A program made the translations under genes and the position numbers. A DNA stretch of 17,573 nt. Origin: an uncultured Lachnospiraceae bacterium (GTDB taxonomy: Bacteria; Bacillota; Clostridia; Lachnospirales; Lachnospiraceae). Below are positions 1-5,702 of this stretch, one piece after another. Every line of letters begins with the position of its first letter. Within the stretch, counting starts at the first letter, position 1. Under the pieces are notes generated by a model. That model worked only from the letters and a program-made list of their open reading frames with translations. It did no database searches and was not told where the DNA came from. The stretch lies in the NCBI GenBank assembly GCA_946611525.1, contig CAMODS010000008.1:1-17573 (forward strand), in the 5' to 3' direction.

Positions 1-16
1 TGAGAACACGGGAGAA

Positions 17-400
17 ATGAGGAAGAAATCCATACTCATTGTGGACGATGATATAACCTACATGCGGACGGTATACGAGTGGCTGAAAAGCAGCTATCAT
101 GTAGGCATGGCATCTAACGGAGTCCAGGCCATAAGCTACCTGGCAAAAAACAAGGCCGATCTGGTGCTTTTGGATTATGAGATGCCCATAGCCGATGGGC
201 CACAGGTGATGTCCATGTTAAAAAACGATTCGGAGACCGGCCAGATACCGGTTATGTTTTTAACCGGTCACAGTGATAAGGAAAGTGTCATGTCAGTCAT
301 CGACTTAAAGCCGGTGGACTATCTGCTAAAGACCATTGATAAAAACACCCTGCTTGATAAGCTGGCTACATTTTTCAAAAGACAAAAGCATTTAATATAA
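17..400 (+). CDS. Response-regulator receiver (CheY-like) domain protein, possibly the C-terminal end of a longer protein
   Basis: A complete receiver domain with no output domain after it. Visible phosphorylation-site residues are D10 and D11 (acidic pocket), D53 (phospho-acceptor in LLDYEMP), T83 (in FLTG) and K105 (in LLKTIDK). The usual Lys-Pro after beta-5 is Lys-Thr here. Such domains take a phosphoryl group from a histidine kinase in the cytoplasm and pass the signal on by protein contact. The start is uncertain: no in-frame stop lies between base 2 and the ATG at 17, and the only Shine-Dalgarno-like sequence (GGGAG, 10-14) is just two bases from the ATG. The domain could therefore be the receiver end of a hybrid kinase or multidomain regulator that begins upstream of the window. 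Its stop codon is shared with the -35 element of the next gene's promoter. Confidence 0.85.
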   Translation: MRKKSILIVDDDITYMRTVYEWLKSSYHVGMASNGVQAISYLAKNKADLVLLDYEMPIADGPQVMSMLKNDSETGQIPVMFLTGHSDKESVMSVIDLKPVDYLLKTIDKNTLLDKLATFFKRQKHLI

Positions 401-425
401 AGGATTTCCGGGTTTTGTCCGATAT
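398..425 (+). promoter_or_regulatory. Sigma-28 (SigD/FliA)-type promoter
   Basis: TAAA at 398-401, a 16-base spacer, then TCCGATAT at 418-425. The Gram-positive SigD consensus is TAAA, about 15 bases, GCCGATAT, so the -35 is perfect and the -10 matches 7 of 8. Transcription would start near 432-434, giving a leader of about 87 bases for the gene at 520. The TAAA overlaps the TAA stop of the receiver gene. SigD promoters normally drive late flagellar and chemotaxis genes; the assignment is by motif match only. Confidence 0.65.
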
Positions 426-433
426 ATCCTATG

Positions 434-449
434 AGGGCAATTTTGCCCT
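434..449 (+). repeat. Short inverted repeat in the leader of the acidic protein gene
   Basis: AGGGCAA (434-440) and TTGCCCT (443-449) are exact reverse complements two bases apart. They would fold as a 6-bp stem with a 4-base loop at the very 5' end of the predicted SigD transcript. No T-run follows, so it is not a terminator. It could stabilise the 5' end of the message. Confidence 0.4.
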
Positions 450-477
450 TTGGCAGAGTTTTAGTGAGTCTTTGCCA

Positions 478-514
478 CGATCAACGGATTGATCGCAGTG
501 CACCACGGAGGGTG
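478..514 (+). promoter_or_regulatory. Tandem ACGGAN hexaloop hairpins over the ribosome binding site (probable CsrA site pair)
   Basis: Hairpin 1: a perfect 6-bp stem, CGATCA (478-483) with TGATCG (490-495), presenting the loop ACGGAT (484-489). Hairpin 2: a 4-bp stem, CACC (501-504) with GGTG (511-514), presenting ACGGAG (505-510). Its GGAGG (507-511) is the Shine-Dalgarno sequence of the next gene. Both loops fit the ANGGAN hexaloop bound by CsrA/RsmE proteins. The two GGA triplets are 21 bases apart, so one CsrA dimer could bridge them, as known for flagellin leaders in Gram-positive bacteria. No csrA or fliW gene lies in the window, so the regulator is inferred. Confidence 0.55.
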
Positions 515-519
515 TGGAT

Positions 520-1725
520 ATGAGAGCGGACGGACTCGGATCTTTTTTTGCAAAATCTTATAGTTCTTCTGGTATAGACCGCTCTCGCAGTGCGTCTGAA
601 GCACAGTCTGCATTTATTTCACGAAAGACTGAAAAGACAAAGGAAGACAGAGCCGGGCTTTTGCGCGGGCTGGATAAAAAGAGTACCACGGTGTCGGTGC
701 ACAGCTTTGATGAGAGTGGATTGTCTGCGGAGGAGATACATAGGCGGCAGGTAAATGCAAAGCGGCAGCAGAATACCTTTAAGTCCACTGCTATAGACAA
801 GGCCGGCGGATATCTGAAGTTGTCCCAGGCGAAATCATCGTCAAAGGATTCCGGGATAAAAAAGCATTTTGAATACAATTATAAGGATATTTCGTCCATG
901 ATAAGGCAGGCCAAAACCTCCAATACTGCAGGCCAGGCTGCCACAAAGGCCAAGCGAAAGGTTTTGGAACTGCGCCGCAAGATGGCAAATTCATCGGATA
1001 ATGATGAAAAGGCAGAAATATCAGCGGCCATAAGCCATGCGAAGTCCATGGAGCGGGCGGCAAAAAAGAAGAAGCATCATTTAGAGACCGAGGAGCTTAT
1101 CATAAACACCATGAGACGGGACGAGAAGCTTTCCGGGGATAGTACATCCTCTTCGGGCGGCACTTTTGCCATGAATGATCTGGTAAGCCGGGCAGAGGAT
1201 GTGGTAGATGAGGCTTATGAAAAGCTTGATGGGATGATGCAGGATGCTGTGGATGAATATGCCGGCAAGGAGGCGGAGGTTCTCCCTGACGAAGCGGACA
1301 TGGAGGTCCCGGATCTTTCAGAAATGTCCGATCCTGTGTCAAATGATATTGAAACATTGGATCCCGAAGATTTTACGGATATGATGCCGGAGGATCTTTT
1401 GGAGGATTTTGACAAAGCTTATGAGCTTTTGGACGAGGTGATGGAGGATCTGGGTGTGATAGAGGCTGTGGATCCCCACATGGATGAGGAAAGCTTTAAA
1501 AAACTTCGTACAAAACACCGCAACAGTGAGGAAAAGGATCTGGTAAAGGCTGACATGGAGTACATGAAAGCCATGTTCAATAAATATCAGCAGGATATGG
1601 AAAAAGCGAAGGGCATGGCGGCCTATGGCATGGGGCCAACGTCGACAGTGGGTTTTACATACTCTACTCCATCTGTATCGGCTGCAGCAGTATCCGGATT
1701 GCCTGCTATAGATGTGACAGTATAA
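520..1725 (+). CDS. Uncharacterised acidic helical protein with a motility-type leader
   Basis: I do not recognise a named domain. The protein is 401 residues from the ATG at 520. That start is preferred over the in-frame GTG at 514 because GGAGGG (507-512) lies seven bases before the ATG but overlaps the spacing for the GTG. There is no signal peptide or clear membrane segment. The N-terminal ~50 residues are Ser/Arg rich. Residues ~115-200 are strongly basic and helical, with runs such as AKRKVLELRRK and AAKKKKHHLE. Residues ~220-330 are very acidic (Asp/Glu/Met rich, likely coiled or disordered). The tail is small and uncharged (Ser, Ala, Val, Thr, Gly). The promoter and leader point to co-expression with flagellar genes. 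The basic-then-acidic charge split suggests a scaffold or binding role, which is speculation. The next gene starts 33 bases downstream. Confidence 0.85.
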   Translation: MRADGLGSFFAKSYSSSGIDRSRSASEAQSAFISRKTEKTKEDRAGLLRGLDKKSTTVSVHSFDESGLSAEEIHRRQVNAKRQQNTFKSTAIDKAGGYLKLSQAKSSSKDSGIKKHFEYNYKDISSMIRQAKTSNTAGQAATKAKRKVLELRRKMANSSDNDEKAEISAAISHAKSMERAAKKKKHHLETEELIINTMRRDEKLSGDSTSSSGGTFAMNDLVSRAEDVVDEAYEKLDGMMQDAVDEYAGKEAEVLPDEADMEVPDLSEMSDPVSNDIETLDPEDFTDMMPEDLLEDFDKAYELLDEVMEDLGVIEAVDPHMDEESFKKLRTKHRNSEEKDLVKADMEYMKAMFNKYQQDMEKAKGMAAYGMGPTSTVGFTYSTPSVSAAAVSGLPAIDVTV

Positions 1726-1758
1726 ATAGAACCTGGTATCAGGAAGGGGGTTTTTAGT

Positions 1759-2547
1759 ATGTTTTTTGTGATATTTCTGGTGGCGATGCTTTTTTCGGCA
1801 GTGGGGTTTAAAAAGTATATATGGTTTATCTCCATTGGATACGGACTGGCTATTGCAGGTATCGGCGGGGCGTTGCTGATCATTTTTAGGGGGAGCTTTG
1901 GCTTTTGGACAGCGGCATACAGTGTTTTATTTGTGATATACGGACTCAGGCTGGCGGGATATCTGGCATATCGTGAGACGGACCGCACCACCTACAGCAA
2001 AAAGATGGCGGGCGAGATAAAAGAAAGTGATAAGGTCCCTATGTGGGAGAAGGTGCTGATATGGATATCTGCGGCGCTCTTGTATGCCTGTATGGCTGCG
2101 CCCATGCTTTTCAGACTCCAAAGCGCAAAAGGAACGGATGCTCTTTTGGTAATAGGGATCATACTGTCTGCCTGCGGTGTAGTGATGGAGAGTGTTTCCG
2201 ATGTACAAAAGCAGATGGCAAAGAAAAAGGATCCGGGGAGATTTGTAAGCACGGGACTCTTTTCCATAGTCAGGTGTCCGAACTATCTGGGAGAACTTTT
2301 GCTTTGGACGGGGGTATTTTTGTCAGGGATCACGGCATATTCCGGAGTGTGGCAGTGGATCGCCGCGATCGGAGGATATATCGGGATAGTGTATGTGATG
2401 TTTTCCGGAGCCCGTCGTCTGGAGATGAGGCAGGAACGCACCTACGGCAGCGATCCTGGGTACAGGAAATATGCGGATACTACGCCCATTATGATACCTT
2501 TTGTACCACTTTACAGTGTAAAGGATATAAAATGGCTGGTGGCTTAA
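1759..2547 (+). CDS. DUF1295 / steroid 5-alpha-reductase-like integral membrane protein
   Basis: A 262-residue polytopic membrane protein with about six to seven hydrophobic segments starting at residue 1. The C-terminal half carries the family signature: R172-C-P-N-Y-L-G-E179, then an aromatic membrane segment, then LEMRQERTYGSDPGYRKYADTTP. The family usually has Arg-His-Pro-Asn-Tyr, so Cys173 replaces His. Relatives include DUF1295 proteins and isoprenylcysteine methyltransferase-like enzymes, which modify lipid-like substrates in the membrane; the substrate here cannot be read from sequence. The ATG at 1759 follows the strong site AGGAAGGGGG (1741-1750). It sits 33 bases after the acidic protein gene with no terminator between, so it may be co-transcribed from the SigD-type promoter. 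The gene ends just before, and converges with, the tRNA gene. Confidence 0.85.
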   Translation: MFFVIFLVAMLFSAVGFKKYIWFISIGYGLAIAGIGGALLIIFRGSFGFWTAAYSVLFVIYGLRLAGYLAYRETDRTTYSKKMAGEIKESDKVPMWEKVLIWISAALLYACMAAPMLFRLQSAKGTDALLVIGIILSACGVVMESVSDVQKQMAKKKDPGRFVSTGLFSIVRCPNYLGELLLWTGVFLSGITAYSGVWQWIAAIGGYIGIVYVMFSGARRLEMRQERTYGSDPGYRKYADTTPIMIPFVPLYSVKDIKWLVA

Positions 2548-2569
2548 GGGAGACAGAGGCATTTGCCCT

Positions 2570-2640
2570 AGCAGATGACGGGAGTCGAACCCGCCTCCTC
2601 AGCTTGGGAAGCTGATATACTACCGATGTACTACATCTGC
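2570..2640 (-). tRNA. tRNA-Gly, anticodon CCC
   Basis: Read on the minus strand it folds as a full cloverleaf. The acceptor stem GCAGATG/CATCTGC is a perfect 7 bp. The D arm is GTAC with GTAT around ATCGGTA. The anticodon stem TCAGC/GCTGA carries the loop TTCCCAA, so the anticodon is CCC (reads GGG). The variable region is 4 bases, and the T arm is GCGGG/CCCGT around TTCGACT. The discriminator is U73, as usual for bacterial tRNA-Gly. The CCA end is not encoded (the next bases are AGG), so it must be added enzymatically. It converges with the DUF1295 gene 22 bases away. I see no convincing minus-strand promoter next to it. Confidence 0.95.
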
Positions 2641-2820
2641 TTGTGCTGATATCAGTCGATCCTGTTTTACCCATCTATGGCATGCCTGCTCCGGTGGGTA
2701 AACCGCATCCGGCTGCACATCCTGTGGTGCCCTCAGTGGTCGTCCCCGGTGTAGATGTTGGAACCGACAAACCTAAAACAAAATCAGTCGATATGCACAA
2801 TACATATTTAATCAATTACA
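2641..2820. other. Structured non-coding stretch between the tRNA gene and the terminator
   Basis: No convincing gene, but clear structure. TTTACCCA (2666-2673) and TGGGTAAA (2695-2702) form an 8-bp inverted repeat enclosing the palindrome GGCATGCC (2679-2686). ATCAGTCGAT occurs twice as a direct repeat (2651-2660 and 2783-2792). One plus-strand frame from 2643 is open through here and reads as Pro/Val-rich protein (VLPIYGMPAPVGKPHP), but it has no ribosome site and runs through the terminator hairpin. It may be the remnant of a gene tail, the template of a small RNA ending at the downstream terminator, or a leader region for the minus-strand tRNA. The sequence does not decide between these. 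Confidence 0.4.
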
Positions 2821-2866
2821 GGGCTTTTTGTCAAGGTTTTTATAGACAAAGAGCCCCGTTTTTTTT
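2821..2866 (+). terminator. Rho-independent terminator
   Basis: GGGCTTTTTGTC (2821-2832) pairs with GACAAAGAGCCC (2845-2856) as a 12-bp stem with one T-G wobble. The loop is 12 bases, and eight T residues follow (2859-2866). It works on the plus strand only, since no T-run exists on the other side. The nearest plus-strand gene upstream is DUF1295, 274 bases away across an antisense tRNA. It therefore ends either that long transcript or an unannotated small RNA. Confidence 0.85.
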
Positions 2867-2927
2867 ATACTTATTATCGTAAAAAAGTTACAAGAAATAT
2901 GTCGAAAAACCGTTGAAAAATAAGGCT

Positions 2928-2954
2928 AAAATGCCGTGGAGCATTTTGGCACGG
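2928..2954 (+). promoter_or_regulatory. Overlapping alternative hairpins in the leader of the CmpB-like gene
   Basis: AAAATGC (2928-2934) can pair with GCATTTT (2941-2947). Alternatively TGCC (2932-2935) can pair with GGCA (2948-2951), and CCGTG (2934-2938) with CACGG (2950-2954). The pairings are mutually exclusive. This could be a regulatory switch or a DNA-binding palindrome for the downstream gene; I recognise no known class. The AT-rich interval 2867-2927 before it holds no promoter I would call with confidence. Confidence 0.25.
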
Positions 2955-2984
2955 ATAAGGTTGGAAAGGTAGAAATCAGTACCG

Positions 2985-3842
2985 ATGTTGATAACTAAAT
3001 ACTTCCTGAGATTCATGCTGTTTTCTTTTATAGGATGGATATATGAATGCACTTATTGTACCATTAAAAGTGGGCGCTGGGAGAACCGTGGATTTCTGAT
3101 CGGCCCCATATGCCCCATATACGGATTTGGCTCCATCATAGCATGGGCCCTTTTTATGAGGCTGGATATCTTCCAAAACGGGCTGCCTGGTTCTGAGCAG
3201 GCCTGGTGGAAGATCTTTATCATATGTGCGGTGGGTACGGCCATTATGGAGTACTCCATTTCGCTTTTGTTGGAAAAGATATTCCATGCCAAGTGGTGGG
3301 ATTACAGCGAGACACCACTCAACATAAACGGCAGGATATGTCTTCCGGCTTCTGCGGCTTTCGGGGTTGCAGGCATTATTGTGGTAAAGCTTTTCTTTCC
3401 CTGGTATGCCCGCTATGATGAGATGATGTTTTCCAATCCGGAGATAAACGGCTTTGTGGCTTTAGCTCTCATGATGATAGTGGGGATGGATCTGGCCCTG
3501 ACCGAAGCGTCCCTTACATCTCTTTTGGAGATACTGGATGAGGCTCAGGAAAAATTTGACGAGCGTATGGAAGCCGGTGTGCAGACCATCGCAGCCGTAC
3601 CGGATAAGGTCAAGGAAAAAGCCCAGGCCGGTGTGGTTACCATTGCCTCCGCTCCCGCAAAGCTTATGGAAAGAGCACCCCGGATACCAAAGCTGTCATG
3701 GCGGCAGAGCTACCATTTGCACAGTATCCAGAAGTTTACCAAGCCTCAGCATAAGACCAGGGCGGACCAGCTTATTCGGGCGGCCGGTAATCTGAAAAAG
3801 GGTTTGGAAAAAAGAAAGACAGATAAAAATGATTTTGACTGA
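2985..3842 (+). CDS. CmpB-like membrane protein (putative ABC-transporter type IV family, PF06541)
   Basis: A 285-residue membrane protein. The N-terminal ~170 residues hold about five hydrophobic segments and the family's conserved block: FIGWIYECTY, then WENRGFLIGPICPIYGFG. The family is annotated as a putative ABC-transporter permease on weak grounds; no ATPase gene lies nearby and its transport role is unproven. The cytoplasmic tail from ~residue 180 is helical and basic. It contains a tandem 18-residue repeat (AGVQTIAAVPDKVKEKA at 197-213, AGVVTIASAPAKLMERA at 215-231), likely amphipathic helices. An in-frame TAG at 2970 makes the ATG at 2985 the first available ATG; the ribosome site is weak (GGAAAGG, 2963-2969, 15 bases away). 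It overlaps the HD gene by 14 bases, implying translational coupling. Confidence 0.85.
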   Translation: MLITKYFLRFMLFSFIGWIYECTYCTIKSGRWENRGFLIGPICPIYGFGSIIAWALFMRLDIFQNGLPGSEQAWWKIFIICAVGTAIMEYSISLLLEKIFHAKWWDYSETPLNINGRICLPASAAFGVAGIIVVKLFFPWYARYDEMMFSNPEINGFVALALMMIVGMDLALTEASLTSLLEILDEAQEKFDERMEAGVQTIAAVPDKVKEKAQAGVVTIASAPAKLMERAPRIPKLSWRQSYHLHSIQKFTKPQHKTRADQLIRAAGNLKKGLEKRKTDKNDFD

Positions 3843-4341
3843 AGAAGAAGAAAGGGACTTTGCCAGGATCATAGAGCCCATTGCAAACGATCCAAAGGCC
3901 CTGGAGATGAAAAAATACACACAGCACAGTCATATCACAACCTATGATCACTGCATGGATGTGGCACGCCACTGCTTTTATTTTGTAAGGCGGCACCATA
4001 TCGAGGTGGATGAGACGGCTCTTGTTACAGCGGCATTCTTGCATGATTACTATCTGTATGACTGGCACACCCACGGGGACAAGCTTCACGGTTATCACCA
4101 TGCCAAGATAGCCATGGCCAATGCCAGGCGGGATTTTAACATCACAAAGCTGCAGAGTGAGATCATAGATTCCCACATGTGGCCACTGAACCTGACGCAC
4201 GTTCCCTCTACCAAGGAGGCAGCGCTTTTGTGTATGGTGGACAAGTTCTGTTCCACCAGAGAGACTTTGATGAAGTACGGGTTATTTAAAGACAAAGATC
4301 CTGTAAGTAAGGACAAAGATTCTTCGCTACGCTCAGAATGA
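3829..4341 (+). CDS. HD-domain phosphohydrolase family protein
   Basis: A 170-residue soluble protein. HD-superfamily metal ligands are visible: H41 (TYDHC), the H72-D73 doublet (FLHDYYLYDW), H90 and H116 as possible accessory ligands, and D138 (MVDKF). HD enzymes hydrolyse phosphate esters such as nucleotides; the substrate here is unknown. It starts inside the end of the CmpB-like gene with little ribosome site of its own, so coupling is likely. The family length probably ends near residue 155. The last ~15 residues (KDKDPVSKDKDSSLRSE) are low-complexity and partly encoded by a dispersed repeat at 4318-4343, which also supplies the TGA stop. The C-terminus therefore looks remodelled by repeat insertion. 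The original tail cannot be reconstructed from this window, but the catalytic core is intact. Confidence 0.88.
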   Translation: MILTEEEERDFARIIEPIANDPKALEMKKYTQHSHITTYDHCMDVARHCFYFVRRHHIEVDETALVTAAFLHDYYLYDWHTHGDKLHGYHHAKIAMANARRDFNITKLQSEIIDSHMWPLNLTHVPSTKEAALLCMVDKFCSTRETLMKYGLFKDKDPVSKDKDSSLRSE

Positions 4342-4343
4342 CA
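4318..4343 (+). repeat. Dispersed repeat, copy 1 (inside the 3' end of the HD gene)
   Basis: Begins GATTCTTCGC and ends CTCAGAATGACA. The first 22 bases match copy 2 at 6565-6586 at 20 positions. ATTCT (4319-4323) and AGAAT (4335-4339) can pair. The HD gene stop codon TGA (4339-4341) lies within it. It is preceded by an imperfect direct repeat, GACAAAGATCCT (4291-4302) and GACAAAGATTCT (4312-4323). From memory, very similar sequences recur between genes in many unrelated bacteria. Confidence 0.75.
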
Positions 4344-4385
4344 AGGGGCTAGGCATAGAATGAATATTAAAAAGGGGGGATTTTT

Positions 4386-5015
4386 ATGAACGACAACATC
4401 ATCAAAAGGAACGAGAAGCTGGCAGAAAAGATCATTAAGGGTCTGGAGAGCCGCAACATAACAGGGTATTATGCACCCAATGGAGAGCAGGCCAAAAAGC
4501 TGGCACTTAGTCTCATCCCAAAGGGTGGCACGGTTACAAACGGCGGAGTCATGAGCGCACACGAGATAGGTCTGATAAAGGCACTTCAGGACGGTGACTA
4601 CAATTATGTGGACCGTGATACGGCTGACGATAAGCAGGCTGCAGCCCTTGCGGCATATACGGCGGATGCGTTTTTGACCAGTGCCAACGCCATCACCGAG
4701 GACGGCATCATCATCAATATTGACGGCAACTCCAACCGTATATCTGCCATAGCCTACGGGCCTAAAAAGGTTATCTTTATAGTAGGCATGAACAAAGTGG
4801 CAAAGGACGAGGAGGCAGCCATGAGCAGGGCAAGAAATGTGGCGGCGCCCATCAATGCCCAGCGCTTTGGCTTAAACACTCCATGCAGCAAGACAGGTTC
4901 CTGCGCTGACTGCCTGTCACCGGACACCATTTGCTGTAACTTCATGACCACTCGTTATTCCAGGCATGAGGGCAGGATGCACGTGATACTGGTTGGAGAG
5001 TCGCTGGGCTTTTAA
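4386..5015 (+). CDS. LUD-domain protein (LutC/YkgG-related, DUF162)
   Basis: A 209-residue soluble protein of the LUD family, the domain found in the LutB and LutC lactate-utilisation proteins. Typical stretches are GGTVTNGGVMSAHEIG (47-62), ADAFLTSANAITEDGIIINIDGN (93-115), and YGPKKVIFIVGMNKVAKDEE (124-143). The C-terminal part carries a Cys cluster (C167, C173, C176, C183, C184) that could bind metal or an Fe-S cluster; the spacing is not the classic ferredoxin pattern. No LutA or LutB partner lies in the window, so a lactate role should not be assumed. The ATG at 4386 has the strong upstream site GGGGGGA (4375-4381). It starts 44 bases after the HD gene and the repeat, and is followed 12 bases later by the YczE-like gene, so the downstream three genes look like one operon. 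Confidence 0.88.
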   Translation: MNDNIIKRNEKLAEKIIKGLESRNITGYYAPNGEQAKKLALSLIPKGGTVTNGGVMSAHEIGLIKALQDGDYNYVDRDTADDKQAAALAAYTADAFLTSANAITEDGIIINIDGNSNRISAIAYGPKKVIFIVGMNKVAKDEEAAMSRARNVAAPINAQRFGLNTPCSKTGSCADCLSPDTICCNFMTTRYSRHEGRMHVILVGESLGF

Positions 5016-5027
5016 TGAGGAAGAGAA

Positions 5028-5702
5028 TTGAAAGAAACAGAGAGAGTAAAGTTTTTTGAAGCATCAACACCCGAGAGGATCATGAGGATTGTCATGGTCC
5101 TTTTGGGTGTGGTTTTTCTGGCTATGGGTATAGCCATCTTTAAGCTGGCCCTTTTAGGCAACGATCCATATACGGGGATGCTTTTTGCCATATCTGACGT
5201 GACAGGCTTTCCCTACCCCTGGCTTCAGGTGGTGATGGGTGTTGCATTTTTTGTGATCCAGCTTATTTGGGGCAGACACTATATCGGCTTCGGGACAGTG
5301 TACAACGCCCTTACCATCGGCTTCATCGTTGATTTTTTTTACAAGATCATTTTTGGGATATTCGGTGAGCTTACATTTTTGCCTGTCCAGCTTCTGGCTC
5401 TTGGTGTAGGCATGATCGTATGCAGTATCGGCATATCCATATACCAGACGGCGGATCTGGGTGTTTCTCCCTACGACGCCTCATCACTTATCATGACAGA
5501 GAGGCAAAACCGCCTTCCATATTTCTGGTGCAGGATCATCACCGATGGCGCCTGTGCCGTGATATGTTTCTTGCTCGGAGGGATCGTGGGTATCGGAACC
5601 GTGGTGACAGCCTTTGGCTTTGGGCCCTTTGTCACCTTCTTCAACCATCTGATATCCGATCCGCTCATCCGGTTTGCCCGAAAGAGAGGACAAAATGCCT
5701 GA
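5028..5702 (+). CDS. YczE/YitT-like integral membrane protein
   Basis: A 224-residue polytopic membrane protein of the YczE/YyaS/YitT group. Two halves carry related motifs after a hydrophobic helix: LLGNDPYTGMLFAI near residues 43-56, and DLGVSPYDASSLIM near 144-157. This is the internal duplication typical of the family. Its biochemical role is not established. I chose the TTG at 5028 because AGGAAG (5018-5023) sits at good spacing and leaves a short charged N-terminus; an ATG at 5082, just before the first membrane helix, is the alternative. It lies 12 bases after the LUD gene and overlaps the radical SAM gene by 8 bases, so the three proteins are probably made together. Confidence 0.85.
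   Translation: MKETERVKFFEASTPERIMRIVMVLLGVVFLAMGIAIFKLALLGNDPYTGMLFAISDVTGFPYPWLQVVMGVAFFVIQLIWGRHYIGFGTVYNALTIGFIVDFFYKIIFGIFGELTFLPVQLLALGVGMIVCSIGISIYQTADLGVSPYDASSLIMTERQNRLPYFWCRIITDGACAVICFLLGGIVGIGTVVTAFGFGPFVTFFNHLISDPLIRFARKRGQNA

Noticed and set aside
401..513. Possible c-di-GMP (GEMM) riboswitch before the acidic protein gene, prompted by AGGGCAA
   Set aside because: The remaining conserved GEMM segments and the second stem are absent; a SigD promoter and GGA-loop hairpins explain the leader better.
2043..2615. 190-codon plus-strand frame overlapping the DUF1295 gene and the tRNA
   Set aside because: Out-of-frame shadow; the DUF1295 frame carries the family motif and the ribosome site.
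2643..2882. 79-codon plus-strand frame with a Pro/Val-rich start
   Set aside because: No ribosome site, starts at the tRNA edge and runs through a strong terminator hairpin; described as a possible remnant instead of a gene.
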